Shown in pieces: positions 1-8,441 of a stretch of DNA of 64,000 bases (position 1 is the stretch's first letter; every line of letters starts with the position of its first letter). The position numbers and the translations under genes are program-made. The notes beneath the pieces are model-generated. The model saw nothing but the letters and a program-made list of their open reading frames with translations, was not told the origin of the DNA and made no database searches. The DNA comes from Acutalibacter sp. (lineage in GTDB: Bacteria; Bacillota; Clostridia; Oscillospirales; Acutalibacteraceae), in contig JAFLRP010000129.1 in the NCBI GenBank assembly GCA_022511515.1, positions 1-64,000 of the forward strand, read 5' to 3'.

Positions 1-780
1 TTTGCCTTTACTGGCAATAAATTCGAGTTCCGCTCGCTGGGTTCGGCCATTTCCATCGCCTGCCCCAACATCATGCTGAACACCATGGTGGCGGAGGAAC
101 TCAGGCAGTTTGCCGACGAGCTGGAATCGGCGGAGGATTTGAAATCCGCCGTGACGGAGCTGGTCCGCCGGGTGATGAAGGAGCACAAGCGCATCATCTT
201 CAACGGCGACGGCTACTCCGAGGAATGGGTGAAGGAAGCGGAGCGCCGGGGACTTCTGAACCTGCGCACCACTGTGGACGCGCTGCCCCGGTATCTGGAC
301 AAAAAGAACATCGACCTGTTCACCAGCCACAAAATTTATACGGAAGCCGAAATGACGGCCCGATATGAGACCATTTTGGAAGAATATGTGAAGACCCTGC
401 ACATTGAAGCAGTGACCTTCATCAGCATGGCGCGGCACAAGGTGATCCCCGCCGTCAGCGGATATCTGCGCGATCTGGCAGGAGCTGTCAGCGCCAAGCG
501 GGAGATTTTGAAGGACCTGCCCTGCACGGCGGAGACCGACCTGCTTCAAAAACTTTCCGCCCTGCTGGACGAAGCCTACGCCCAGACGGAAACATTGAAC
601 GCGGCGCTGGACGTCCCTGAGGCCGCCGATCCCGACGTGCTGAAGGCCGCCGCCTATTACCGGGACCACGTTATTCCGGTGATGGAAACGCTCCGCGCCA
701 CCGTCGATAAGTTGGAGGAAAACGTCTCCGCCGAGCGCTGGCCTTACCCCACCTACGCGGAGCTGATGTTCAACGTGTAA
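1..780 (+). CDS. glnN: Glutamine synthetase type III, C-terminal part (cut by window start)
   Basis: The reading frame is open from base 1 and ends at TAA 778-780, so only the last 259 residues are present. The first residues (FEFRSLGS, then CPNIMLNTMVAEEL) match the catalytic-domain end of the large type III (GlnN) glutamine synthetases, and the rest is the helical C-terminal extension special to that type, including HKIYTEAEM and a long alpha-helical tail. The enzyme makes glutamine from glutamate, ammonia and ATP in the cytoplasm. A strong hairpin terminator follows 31 bases after the stop. The active-site half lies outside the window, so catalytic integrity cannot be judged. Confidence 0.93.
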   Translation, partial: FAFTGNKFEFRSLGSAISIACPNIMLNTMVAEELRQFADELESAEDLKSAVTELVRRVMKEHKRIIFNGDGYSEEWVKEAERRGLLNLRTTVDALPRYLDKKNIDLFTSHKIYTEAEMTARYETILEEYVKTLHIEAVTFISMARHKVIPAVSGYLRDLAGAVSAKREILKDLPCTAETDLLQKLSALLDEAYAQTETLNAALDVPEAADPDVLKAAAYYRDHVIPVMETLRATVDKLEENVSAERWPYPTYAELMFNV

Positions 781-810
781 GAAAGCCGTGCTTGAAAGAG
801 AACATGATAA

Positions 811-843
811 AAAACCGCTCTGGCGCTGCCAGAGCGGTTTTTT
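811..843. terminator. Bidirectional intrinsic terminator after glnN
   Basis: Perfect 14-bp stem AAAACCGCTCTGGC / GCCAGAGCGGTTTT with loop GCT, flanked by A and T runs. It sits between glnN (plus) and the convergent lipoprotein gene (minus) and can serve both. Confidence 0.9.
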
Positions 844-874
844 GGAAACTGGCGAAGCAAAGCGCTCCCCATTT

Positions 875-2266
875 TTACCACAGCTTGCCCTCTTTCTCGT
901 AGGCGGTATTCCAATACTCGTCCAGCCAATTCAGCAGGTCCTCTTTGGAAAGCTCGCCGGCGATGAATCTGCGGAGCTTCTCCTCCTGCTGCTCCCGGAA
1001 TCCCTCGTAGGCCTGATACATGGCGGGCGGGACAGCATAGCGGTACCAATCGCCGCGGCCGGCCATTTCGATCTCCGTTGCCAGATTCCCTTCGGTCAGG
1101 GATTCCTCCAGAGCGGAAGCCTCCAAATGAATGGGCAGCGTGCCGCATTCTTTGGCGTAGTGGGTGTTGTTGTCCGCGTTGGACAGGAATGTGAGGAAAT
1201 GGACGGCGATCTCCTCCTCTTTTGCCTTGGAAGAAACGCCCCAGCCCACAAAATATTCGGGAGAGAAGCTGGCAGTGCCGCTCAGACCTCGGGGGAAAGC
1301 CCCCATGGCCCAACTGCCCTCCGGCATGGTTTCCCGCAGAGTTTCCGAAATGGCACGGGGAGCCAGCAGAAGTCCTGCTTTTCCCTCTTGGAATGCCTGA
1401 ATTGCTTGATCTGTTGTCCAGTCTGTCGTGCCCTCCAGTGCCATCGTCATCACGTGCAAAAACTGATCCGCACCGGCGGAGGCCTTTTCCGTGGAGAAAA
1501 TGGATTTCCCCTCGGCTGCCAGAGAATAGTACGCCGCTCCGGGGTCCGCCAAACGGCTCTGATTGAGGGAACTCCACACGATGGCGTCAAAGTAAAAGCC
1601 CAGCCTGTCCCGGCCGGCAAACGCCAGCAATCCTCTGTCGCCCAAGCGATCAATGGCGCCGGTCACCGGGTCGCCGTAGGCGTTGACGCCGCCGGAAATT
1701 TCGTTCCAGGTACGGCAGTTTACATAATCTCTTATCTCCTTGTCCGCGTTGTATTCCTCGAACCAATCCAAGCGGTAATACAAGAGCTCCTGCACGAAAT
1801 CGTTGGGGATCAGATAGGTGTGCAGCAGGCCCATGGAGCCCACGGCGGTCCGTGCCGCCTGAGTCAGCGTGGCGCTTTCTTTCCACACGGTCATGTAGGG
1901 ATAGATGTCCGCAAGCGCGCCCTCCTGTACCAGCGCTACCTGATGGCCGCTGTTGATCTCACCGATGTCAACTTCCCCGGCCTTCAGGGCGTTTTCCAAT
2001 TCCGATTCCCCGGAAAAGGCGCGTATCTCAATATTTGTGTTGGGAAAATCGGCTTGATATTTTTCGGCGATCTCCGTGAGCACAGCCGTCCGGCGGTCGT
2101 CCGGCTGCAGCACGCCCAGCACAAGAACAACCTCCCTGCCGTCGTTGTGCAAGGTGGCAAGGGGTTCTTCCTCGGTTTCCTGCTCCGGCTGCGAGCAAGC
2201 TCCCAACAGAGAAACGCAAAGCAGTGCCGATAGCAAGAGCGCTATGATCCTTTTCCACTTCATCAT
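875..2266 (-). CDS. Extracellular solute-binding lipoprotein (ABC importer family 1 type)
   Basis: A 463-residue protein starting at ATG 2266, chosen because AAGGAG ends about 7 bases upstream; a longer frame to 2305 lacks a ribosome site. It opens with MMKWKR, a hydrophobic signal segment and the lipobox LLGAC, so the mature protein should be a lipid-anchored surface protein with Cys as first residue. The body resembles sugar-type periplasmic binding proteins (segments TEIAEKYQADFPNTNIEIRA and YPYMTVWKESATL). No ABC permease or ATPase is next to it here, so substrate and partner are unknown. Its own promoter lies at 2295-2323. Confidence 0.8.
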   Translation of the reverse strand: MMKWKRIIALLLSALLCVSLLGACSQPEQETEEEPLATLHNDGREVVLVLGVLQPDDRRTAVLTEIAEKYQADFPNTNIEIRAFSGESELENALKAGEVDIGEINSGHQVALVQEGALADIYPYMTVWKESATLTQAARTAVGSMGLLHTYLIPNDFVQELLYYRLDWFEEYNADKEIRDYVNCRTWNEISGGVNAYGDPVTGAIDRLGDRGLLAFAGRDRLGFYFDAIVWSSLNQSRLADPGAAYYSLAAEGKSIFSTEKASAGADQFLHVMTMALEGTTDWTTDQAIQAFQEGKAGLLLAPRAISETLRETMPEGSWAMGAFPRGLSGTASFSPEYFVGWGVSSKAKEEEIAVHFLTFLSNADNNTHYAKECGTLPIHLEASALEESLTEGNLATEIEMAGRGDWYRYAVPPAMYQAYEGFREQQEEKLRRFIAGELSKEDLLNWLDEYWNTAYEKEGKLW

Positions 2267-2294
2267 ATGAGATACTCCTTTTGTCGTTGCTCCT

Positions 2295-2323
2295 ATTATA
2301 CTCAAGGAATCGGAAAATTACAA
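2295..2323 (-). promoter_or_regulatory. SigmaA-type promoter of the solute-binding lipoprotein
   Basis: Read on the minus strand: TTGTAA (2323-2318), a 17-bp spacer, then TATAAT (2300-2295), 29 bases before the start codon. It separates the lipoprotein from the upstream fucosidase-cutC-transglutaminase genes. Confidence 0.65.
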
Positions 2324-2352
2324 GGGCGGTATATGTAAAGCTATATAGCTTG

Positions 2353-4818
2353 TCATATATTTCGCAATTCTTCCAGTAATCGGAGAAGCAGGCTTCCCGT
2401 GCCCACATTGTAACCCGCGCAGCCGTACAGCCCGTTTCCCTGCCGGTCGGCAAGGAGAATCAGGGGCAGCTTGTCCGGCTCAACGAACATTCTCCGCGCC
2501 AGCATGGAGACGGTGTCCCGAAAATCCCCCTGCCACAAGTGATGATTCGGAAGCAGGGCGAGGGCCTTTTGCAGGGTGGGGTCTTGCTCCTGCTCCGCGC
2601 TTACTAAAATGAAATGCAGCCCGCAGTTCCATTGGGAGAACGATACCGCCGCTTCCCGGAGCTCGTTCAAGATGTGCTCGGTGGGCTCGCGGCCGACCTC
2701 CAGCCAGAACAAGAGGGAGATCGGGTGCCGCTCCAGCAGCTTTGCGCTGAGGATTTCCCGGCCCTCCCGGTCTTGCAGGGAAAAGGGCGGTAAAGCCCGG
2801 GCCGTCAAAAAGTCGGTATTTTTTCCTTGCCGGAAATTCAAATCTATCTGCCGTATCTCTCCCGCACACAAAGAAAATTCCAACTGCCTTGCCAACTGAT
2901 TGCCGTTTGGCAGCCGATTGGCGGTCAGCACCCGGTATGTTCCGGGCGGCAGAGAAAAGGTCAGGCTTTCCCCCGCCGGAATTTTTTCCCCGCTGATGGG
3001 GATTTCCCGCCCGGCTTCCAAACGAGTAAGGGAAAGATTTTGGAAAAAGGAAGCCTCCTGCCCCGCCGGGGCGGAGAGAAGCAGTGTTCCCCGTTCTGTT
3101 TTTCCGTCGGCGGCATAAAAATCACCGTCACGGTAGTATTCCGGCGAACCGTCCGCAGGCGATAGCCGGGCGGGAATGCCCATGCTCCTGCACAGCGCGC
3201 AGAACAGCACGGCCTTTCCGGTTTGTGAGGACGCGCCTGTCCGCAGCACTGCCCCGGGAGAAGCCGGCAGCGCGGGATAATCTTCCCGTTCCCGGACATT
3301 TTTCTTGATCCAATCCCAAATGCTTGCCGGATCTTCCCGGAATTTTTCCTGTTCCTCCGGGGAAAAAGCGGCAGAAAAATTTTCCCGCCACGGGCGCAAG
3401 GGCTCCAACCCAATTCGGGGACAAAGGAGCGCGGAAGAAAAGAGTTCCGGCGGGAAGTCCCGCTCCCATCGAAATGCCGGGAGACTGTCAAGGAGCACGT
3501 CCCGGGGCAACTCGACCGCCTGATCCTTTTCGGTGAGAGTTTCAAAAATTCTTTTCTCTTGTTCCGAGAGAATCTGTTTCTCTTCCGCCTGCAGCCGGGC
3601 CGCTTTCTGAGCCCGCAATTTTCCTGCGGCGTCCAGCCATTCCCGGCGTCTTTTTTGCTGTTCGGGGGAAAGCGGGGCAGGGTATCCGTCAGCGCCTGCA
3701 GGAGAGACAAAATCAAAGTCTGTCCAATCAGTTTTTTGATCTGCCATTTCCTGTAACATCAGCGTGACTTTTTGGGTCTCCCCCACATGGAAAAGAGTTT
3801 CTGCTCTGTCTTTGCCGTAAGCTGCCGAGACTTTCACACTGCCCAGTCCCAGCCGAAGTTTTACCTTGCCGCCCTGATCGGTTTTCAGGACGGCGATTGC
3901 AGAGAAATACGCCATATTGAGCAGGGAAAAAGTCACGTCAACACCTGCGGCAGGCCGCCCGGATTTTTCCACTACAGTGACCTCTATCTCCGCCGTTTCC
4001 GCATACCTCGACGTGACGGCTTCATATACCACGCCCTGCTCCGTCCACAGATTTGCAGGCTCGGTATCCGGGAACAGAAAAGAAAAATCCTCTTTATTGC
4101 CCGATGCAAAAGTTCTCGAGCGGATCATCATAGCCCGGGCGGCAGCGGCGGTAAACCAGCCTCTGTCCAGCTCCGGCTCCGGCTCGCAAGCCCCCAGATA
4201 CCGCCAATTTTCGCCGTCGAACACCTCCACCCAGGCGTGATTGTCGTCGCAGTGGGACCACCAGGGCACATAGACCTGCCGGGCACAAATTCCCACGCTG
4301 CGCAGAGCGTTCACGGCGAAGGTGGATTCCTCTCCGCAGCGCCCGTACCCGCAGCGGTACACAGACAGTGCGGAAGCCGTCCTGTCGTCTGTGGAGCGGT
4401 AGGTGACCTCTTCGGCACACCAGCGGTTGACCTCCAATATGGCGTCACGCAGGGAAAGATTCCGCACTCTGTCTGCAAGTTTTTCATAAAAGAAGCCCCG
4501 GCAGTCGGACAATTCTTCTGTATTGATGCGGGGATAGAGTACGCCTGTGAGAAACAGATGTTCCGGCAAAGCGGCGCACCAGTGGAATTCTTTTCGCACT
4601 CGCAAGGCGTGCCGTACCGTGTGCAAAAACAGGGACAGGTCGTAGTCCGCAAAATCGGATAAGGGCATGGTGGCAAAGACGAAGCGAAGATATTTCGCTT
4701 CCTCCGCTGTACCTTGCCTCAACAACTGTTCCGCTTGCTCAACCATTTCTCCCAGCGTCTCCCGGCGCTTCTCCCAAAGGTGCGACCTGTATTGTTCCAT
4801 TTGCTCAGAAAAACTCAT
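2353..4818 (-). CDS. Transglutaminase-like protein with thioredoxin-like C-terminus
   Basis: An 821-residue protein. Residues ~115-215 form a transglutaminase/protease-like core: GRCGEES gives Cys161, DDNHAWVEVF gives His194, and Asp201 follows in the usual Cys-His-Asp order. Residues ~270-355 look like a beta-rich domain. Around 520-570 is a second transglutaminase-like stretch (SSQTGKAVLFCALCRSMGIPAR) in which Thr-Gly stands where the catalytic Cys would be, so it is probably inactive. Residues ~690-821 look like a thioredoxin/AhpC-type fold (LPPFSLQDREG, LLFWLEVGREP) without a CxxC. No signal peptide is visible, so a cytoplasmic role is likely. The start overlaps the cutC stop by four bases (ATGA). 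The substrate is unknown. Confidence 0.72.
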   Translation of the reverse strand: MSFSEQMEQYRSHLWEKRRETLGEMVEQAEQLLRQGTAEEAKYLRFVFATMPLSDFADYDLSLFLHTVRHALRVRKEFHWCAALPEHLFLTGVLYPRINTEELSDCRGFFYEKLADRVRNLSLRDAILEVNRWCAEEVTYRSTDDRTASALSVYRCGYGRCGEESTFAVNALRSVGICARQVYVPWWSHCDDNHAWVEVFDGENWRYLGACEPEPELDRGWFTAAAARAMMIRSRTFASGNKEDFSFLFPDTEPANLWTEQGVVYEAVTSRYAETAEIEVTVVEKSGRPAAGVDVTFSLLNMAYFSAIAVLKTDQGGKVKLRLGLGSVKVSAAYGKDRAETLFHVGETQKVTLMLQEMADQKTDWTDFDFVSPAGADGYPAPLSPEQQKRRREWLDAAGKLRAQKAARLQAEEKQILSEQEKRIFETLTEKDQAVELPRDVLLDSLPAFRWERDFPPELFSSALLCPRIGLEPLRPWRENFSAAFSPEEQEKFREDPASIWDWIKKNVREREDYPALPASPGAVLRTGASSQTGKAVLFCALCRSMGIPARLSPADGSPEYYRDGDFYAADGKTERGTLLLSAPAGQEASFFQNLSLTRLEAGREIPISGEKIPAGESLTFSLPPGTYRVLTANRLPNGNQLARQLEFSLCAGEIRQIDLNFRQGKNTDFLTARALPPFSLQDREGREILSAKLLERHPISLLFWLEVGREPTEHILNELREAAVSFSQWNCGLHFILVSAEQEQDPTLQKALALLPNHHLWQGDFRDTVSMLARRMFVEPDKLPLILLADRQGNGLYGCAGYNVGTGSLLLRLLEELRNI

Positions 4819-5564
4819 GCTCTGTCCAATTCCTTCCGGGCCTTGCGGATGTTTTCCTCTGAAGTGCGCCAGATTTCATATTCACTGAGACCGGGCAAGC
4901 CCATATTGACTCCCGCCTTTCGGTAGACCATGCCGCTTTCCAGCACTTCCTTGCCGCTCATGTGAAAGCTCCCCGCCTGAGGGATTTCCTCCCGCACTTT
5001 GCGGATAACTTCCGCGTTCACCCCCGCGCCCAAAAGAAGTTCCACTTCCCCCGCTCCGGCAAACAATTCTTTTAAGAGTTTGAGCCCTTCCACACAAGAG
5101 GGTGCTTGCCCGGAGGTGAGAATACTGTCCACGCCCCATTCCCGGCAGTTTTTGAGCGCCGCAAAGGGGTCCTTGCACACATCAAAGGCCCGATGCAGAG
5201 CAAACCTCTTTCCATGGCTGTGGGCAAGAACAATAAGTTGTTCCATGCGGGGACCGTCCAGTTCCCCCTCGGCAGTCAAAAAACCGCTGACAATGGCGTC
5301 CGCCCCGGCATCCAGCAGGGCTTCTCCATCTTCCAAGATGAGAGAAATTTCCCGCTCTGTGTAAAGGAAATCCCCGAATCTGGGGCGCAGAAGGGCATGG
5401 ACCGGCAGTCCCGTTTCCCGTTTCACCGCTTTCAGCAGCGAAAGAGACGGGGTGGTGCCGCCGATGACCAAATTGGCGCAGAGCTCCAGCCGGTCAGCGC
5501 CGCCGGCTTTCGCCGCCAGCGCCGATTCCACGCTGTCCACACAGACTTCCAAAACGTTTTTCAT
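4815..5564 (-). CDS. cutC: CutC family protein
   Basis: A 249-residue TIM-barrel protein of the CutC family over its full length. It starts MKNVLEVCVDSVESALAAKAG and has the family segments GGADRLELCANLVIGGTTPS, HALLRPR, FHRAFD-like ALHRAFDVCKDP and ILTSGQAPS. The family was named for copper homeostasis, but its biochemical function is not settled, and nothing nearby argues for copper handling. It lies 16 bases downstream of the fucosidase gene and overlaps the transglutaminase-like gene by four bases, so the three are probably one transcript. Confidence 0.9.
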   Translation of the reverse strand: MKNVLEVCVDSVESALAAKAGGADRLELCANLVIGGTTPSLSLLKAVKRETGLPVHALLRPRFGDFLYTEREISLILEDGEALLDAGADAIVSGFLTAEGELDGPRMEQLIVLAHSHGKRFALHRAFDVCKDPFAALKNCREWGVDSILTSGQAPSCVEGLKLLKELFAGAGEVELLLGAGVNAEVIRKVREEIPQAGSFHMSGKEVLESGMVYRKAGVNMGLPGLSEYEIWRTSEENIRKARKELDRA

Positions 5565-5580
5565 CTTGGTATTTCCTTTG

Positions 5581-6900
5581 TTACTCTTTTAACGTGATTT
5601 CCAGCACGGTGTCCACCGGGTCGGGCAGAACGGGATTCGCCCCCAAATCGGCAAAGACGATATCCGGGTAGTTGTCGTAGATCCAGCTCTTGGCGATGGG
5701 CGCTTCTGCGCCGGTGGCCAGCCAGCGGATGCAGTCCACTTCCTCCCGGCGGAGACCCATCAGAGGCATGCAGCCCACGGTGTTTTCAAAGATGTGCCAG
5801 TAGAGCTTGTTTCCCTTTCGGGTGATCCTGCCCACGTCGGGCTTTTTCAGATTCGCCTTGCCGCAGCCGTAAATGCTGTCGGAATTTTTCTCCATCCATC
5901 CGCCGATATCGGCCAAAATGGACAGGGATTCCGGCGGGATATTGCCCTTTGCGTCGGGACCCACGTTCAAAAGGAGATTGCCGCCCTTGGACACGCACTC
6001 CACCAGCTTTTTGATGAGCATGGAGGAAGGTTTGAAAAATTTGTCGGTCTCGCAGTAGCCCCAGTTGTTGTTCATGGTGACGCAGGCTTCCCAAATGAGA
6101 TCGTTTCCGTTTTTGTCCTGCAGGCCGTCGGGGGGAATGATCTGCTCAGGGCTGGCGAAATCCCCGTGATAAGGGGTTGGATTTCCCTCCCACAGGGAGC
6201 CGAAGCCCTCGCCGCTGACTTCCAGCCGGTTGTCGATAATGACGCCGGGCTGGAGGGTGCGCACCATATCCACCAGCTCCGTGGCCCGCCAGGTCTCGCC
6301 CCGCATGGCGTTCTCTCCCTCGCCGTAGGAGAAATCGAACCAGAGGATGTCGATTTTCCCGTAATTGGTGCAGAGCTCCCGCACCTGATTGTGGAGGTAC
6401 TCCAAATAGCGGTCAAAATTTCTGTTTTCGTTGCCGTAGGCGGGATTGTCCCGCATGGGATGGTTCATGTCGCCGTAGTGGGGATAGTCGTCGTGGTACC
6501 AGTCCAGGAGAGAATAGTAGAATCCCACCTTCAACCCTTCCGCCCGGGCAGCTTCCACGTATTCGCCCACCAAATCCCGGCCGCACTTGGTGTTGGTGGA
6601 CTTGAAGTCCGTGTATTTGCTGTCGAAGAGGCAAAATCCGTCGTGGTGCTTGGCCGTCAGCACCATGTACTTCATGCCGGCGTTTTTGGCAGCTCTCGCC
6701 CATTTTTTCGGGTCATAGTCCACCGGGTTGAACTCCTCAAAATACCGCATGTAGTCCTCTTTGGGAATGCGCTCCTGACTGCGCACCCATTCCCCTCTGG
6801 CGGGGATGGCGTACAGACCCCAGTGAATGAACATGCCAAACCGCGCCTGTGTGTACCACTCCATGCGCTTTTCGTATTCCGCTCTGTTGAATTGATACAT
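5581..6900 (-). CDS. GH29 alpha-L-fucosidase
   Basis: A 439-residue protein whose start at 6900 (MYQFNRAEYEKRMEW) is fixed by GGAGG just upstream; the frame remains open to 7092 but without a ribosome site. GH29 hallmarks are FGMFIHWGLYA (~21-31), MVLTAKHHDGFCLFDS (~79-94, paired His) and the nucleophile region DILWFDFSYGEG with Asp189 as likely nucleophile. It would release terminal L-fucose from glycans. There is no signal peptide, so it is probably cytoplasmic and acts on imported oligosaccharides, which would fit mucin or milk glycan use in the gut (inference). It heads the group with cutC and the transglutaminase-like gene. Confidence 0.9.
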   Translation of the reverse strand: MYQFNRAEYEKRMEWYTQARFGMFIHWGLYAIPARGEWVRSQERIPKEDYMRYFEEFNPVDYDPKKWARAAKNAGMKYMVLTAKHHDGFCLFDSKYTDFKSTNTKCGRDLVGEYVEAARAEGLKVGFYYSLLDWYHDDYPHYGDMNHPMRDNPAYGNENRNFDRYLEYLHNQVRELCTNYGKIDILWFDFSYGEGENAMRGETWRATELVDMVRTLQPGVIIDNRLEVSGEGFGSLWEGNPTPYHGDFASPEQIIPPDGLQDKNGNDLIWEACVTMNNNWGYCETDKFFKPSSMLIKKLVECVSKGGNLLLNVGPDAKGNIPPESLSILADIGGWMEKNSDSIYGCGKANLKKPDVGRITRKGNKLYWHIFENTVGCMPLMGLRREEVDCIRWLATGAEAPIAKSWIYDNYPDIVFADLGANPVLPDPVDTVLEITLKE

Positions 6901-7048
6901 AATAACTCCTCCATGATCCGTGATAGGATTTCTGCTTTCAATATAGCATACCAATGAACGGAACGCAATGACAAAAAAGTACGGCGCACTTCCGAAGAAA
7001 CGCGCCGCAAAAAAAGGAGTTTGTATGAAGTCTGTATGGATCGATTTT

Positions 7049-8332
7049 TTAGATGGCGTCCAGCGCTTGAGCCAGATCGGCGATGAGGTCATCCACGTGC
7101 TCCGTGCCGATGGAGAGCCGAACCGTGCTGGGCCGGATGCCGGTGGAAAGAAGCTCCTCCTCCGTCATTTGAGAATGGGTGGTGGAAGCCGGATGAATCA
7201 CCAGAGACTTCACGTCCGCCACATTGGCGAGGAGGGAGAAGATCTCCAGGCTGTCCACAAAGCGCTTGGCCTCCTCCGTGCCGCCCTTCACGTCCACGGT
7301 GAAGATAGAAGCACCGCCTTTGGGGAAATACTTTTTGTACAGCTCATAGGAGGGATTCCCGGGGACGGAGGGGTGGTTGACCCGCTCGATCTTCGGGTGG
7401 TTTTTCAAGAATTCCACGATCTTCAGGGTGTTCTCCACATGGCGTTCCACCCGGAGAGATAAAGTCTCCAGCCCCTGCAGGAACAGGAACGCATGGAATG
7501 GGGAAATACACGCGCCGGTGTCCCGGAGCAAAATTGTCCGGATATAGGTGACAAAAGCCGCCGGACCGGCTGTCTGGGTAAAGGACACGCCGTGATAGCT
7601 GGGATTGGGCTCTACAAACTGAGGGAATTTCCCGGAAGCCGCCCAGTCGAATTTGCCGGAGTCCACGATGACGCCGCCCAGCGCCGTTCCGTGACCGCCG
7701 ATAAATTTCGTGGCGGAATGGACCACGATGTCCGCGCCGTACTCGATGGGGCGCAGCAGGTACGGGGTGGCAAAGGTGCTGTCGATGACCAGCGGGATGC
7801 CGTGGGAATGGGCGATATTTGCCACCTTTTCGATATCGATGAGATTGGCGTTGGGGTTGCCGATAGTCTCGATGAAGATCAGTTTGGTGTTGTCCTGCAC
7901 CGCTTTCTCAAACGCACCCTCCTGCTCCGGGTCCACAAAAGTGGCGGTGATGCCGTTCTGGGGCAGGGTATGTTCAAAGTAATTGTAGGTGCCGCCGTAC
8001 AGCGTGGACGCCGCCACCACATGGTCTCCCTGCTGGGCAAGGGCAAGCACGGTGTAGGAGATGGCCGCAGCGCCGGAAGCCACTGCAAGCGCGGCAGAAC
8101 CGCCCTCCAAGGCGGCAATGCGCTGCTCGAAAATATCCTGGGTGGGGTTATTCATACGGGCGTAAATGTTGCCCGTATCCCGCAGGGCGAACAGATCCGC
8201 GGCGTGGTCGCAGTTATCGAACACGAAAGAAGTGCTGGCGTAGATGGGCACTGCCCGGGCGCCCGTAGCAGGGTCGGGTTTTTCCTGGCCCGCATGGAGC
8301 TGCAGCGTTTCAAAATGAAGTTTTTTGTCCAT
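7049..8332 (-). CDS. metY: O-acetylhomoserine sulfhydrylase (aminocarboxypropyltransferase)
   Basis: A 427-residue PLP enzyme of the Cys/Met metabolism family. It begins with KLHFETLQLHAGQ and has the PLP-lysine motif SATKFIGGHG (Lys209) and VIHPASTTH near the C-terminus. The start KLHFETLQLHAGQ, length and the GTALGGVIVDSG segment fit the MetY (O-acetylhomoserine + sulfide to homocysteine) branch better than cystathionine gamma-synthase. AAGGAG lies 8 bases before the ATG. It is monocistronic, behind a perfect consensus promoter overlapped by a 31-bp palindromic operator (8371-8401), so it is probably repressed, plausibly in response to sulfur supply. Confidence 0.92.
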   Translation of the reverse strand: MDKKLHFETLQLHAGQEKPDPATGARAVPIYASTSFVFDNCDHAADLFALRDTGNIYARMNNPTQDIFEQRIAALEGGSAALAVASGAAAISYTVLALAQQGDHVVAASTLYGGTYNYFEHTLPQNGITATFVDPEQEGAFEKAVQDNTKLIFIETIGNPNANLIDIEKVANIAHSHGIPLVIDSTFATPYLLRPIEYGADIVVHSATKFIGGHGTALGGVIVDSGKFDWAASGKFPQFVEPNPSYHGVSFTQTAGPAAFVTYIRTILLRDTGACISPFHAFLFLQGLETLSLRVERHVENTLKIVEFLKNHPKIERVNHPSVPGNPSYELYKKYFPKGGASIFTVDVKGGTEEAKRFVDSLEIFSLLANVADVKSLVIHPASTTHSQMTEEELLSTGIRPSTVRLSIGTEHVDDLIADLAQALDAI

Positions 8333-8370
8333 AGGAAATTCTCCTTTTTCAAGTGTATCTTTTCCGGCAT

Positions 8371-8428
8371 ATCATACCAATTCCTATCGAATTGGTATGA
8401 TTATAGTCTTTCCCCCATGCCTTGTCAA
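8371..8428 (-). promoter_or_regulatory. metY promoter with overlapping palindromic operator
   Basis: Minus-strand TTGACA (8428-8423), exactly 17 bp, TATAAT (8405-8400). Immediately downstream and touching the -10 is a perfect inverted repeat: 13-bp arms ATCATACCAATTC / GAATTGGTATGAT with a 5-bp centre (8371-8401). It covers the likely transcription start, a classic repressor position. The TACC...GGTA core resembles sites of Rrf2-family regulators (CymR/IscR type), which control sulfur genes in Bacillota; that assignment is inference and no such regulator gene is in the window. Confidence 0.85.
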
Positions 8429-8441
8429 GGCTTTTTCCGAG

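Noticed and set aside
788-2233. Long plus-strand frame opposite the solute-binding lipoprotein
   Set aside because: It mirrors a gene with clear lipobox, promoter and ribosome site, and its translation is low-complexity. The same holds for the frames antisense to the fucosidase (5794-6957), murF (44993-46465), polA (54630-56093) and the purine permease (12308-13456).
2338-2349. Palindrome AGCTATATAGCT upstream of the lipoprotein promoter
   Set aside because: Short and AT-rich; too likely by chance and not positioned on the promoter.
4815-5564. Copper homeostasis function for CutC linked to the BlaI/M56 operon
   Set aside because: The genes are 18 kb apart and CutC's copper role is unsettled; no copper exporter or chaperone is near.
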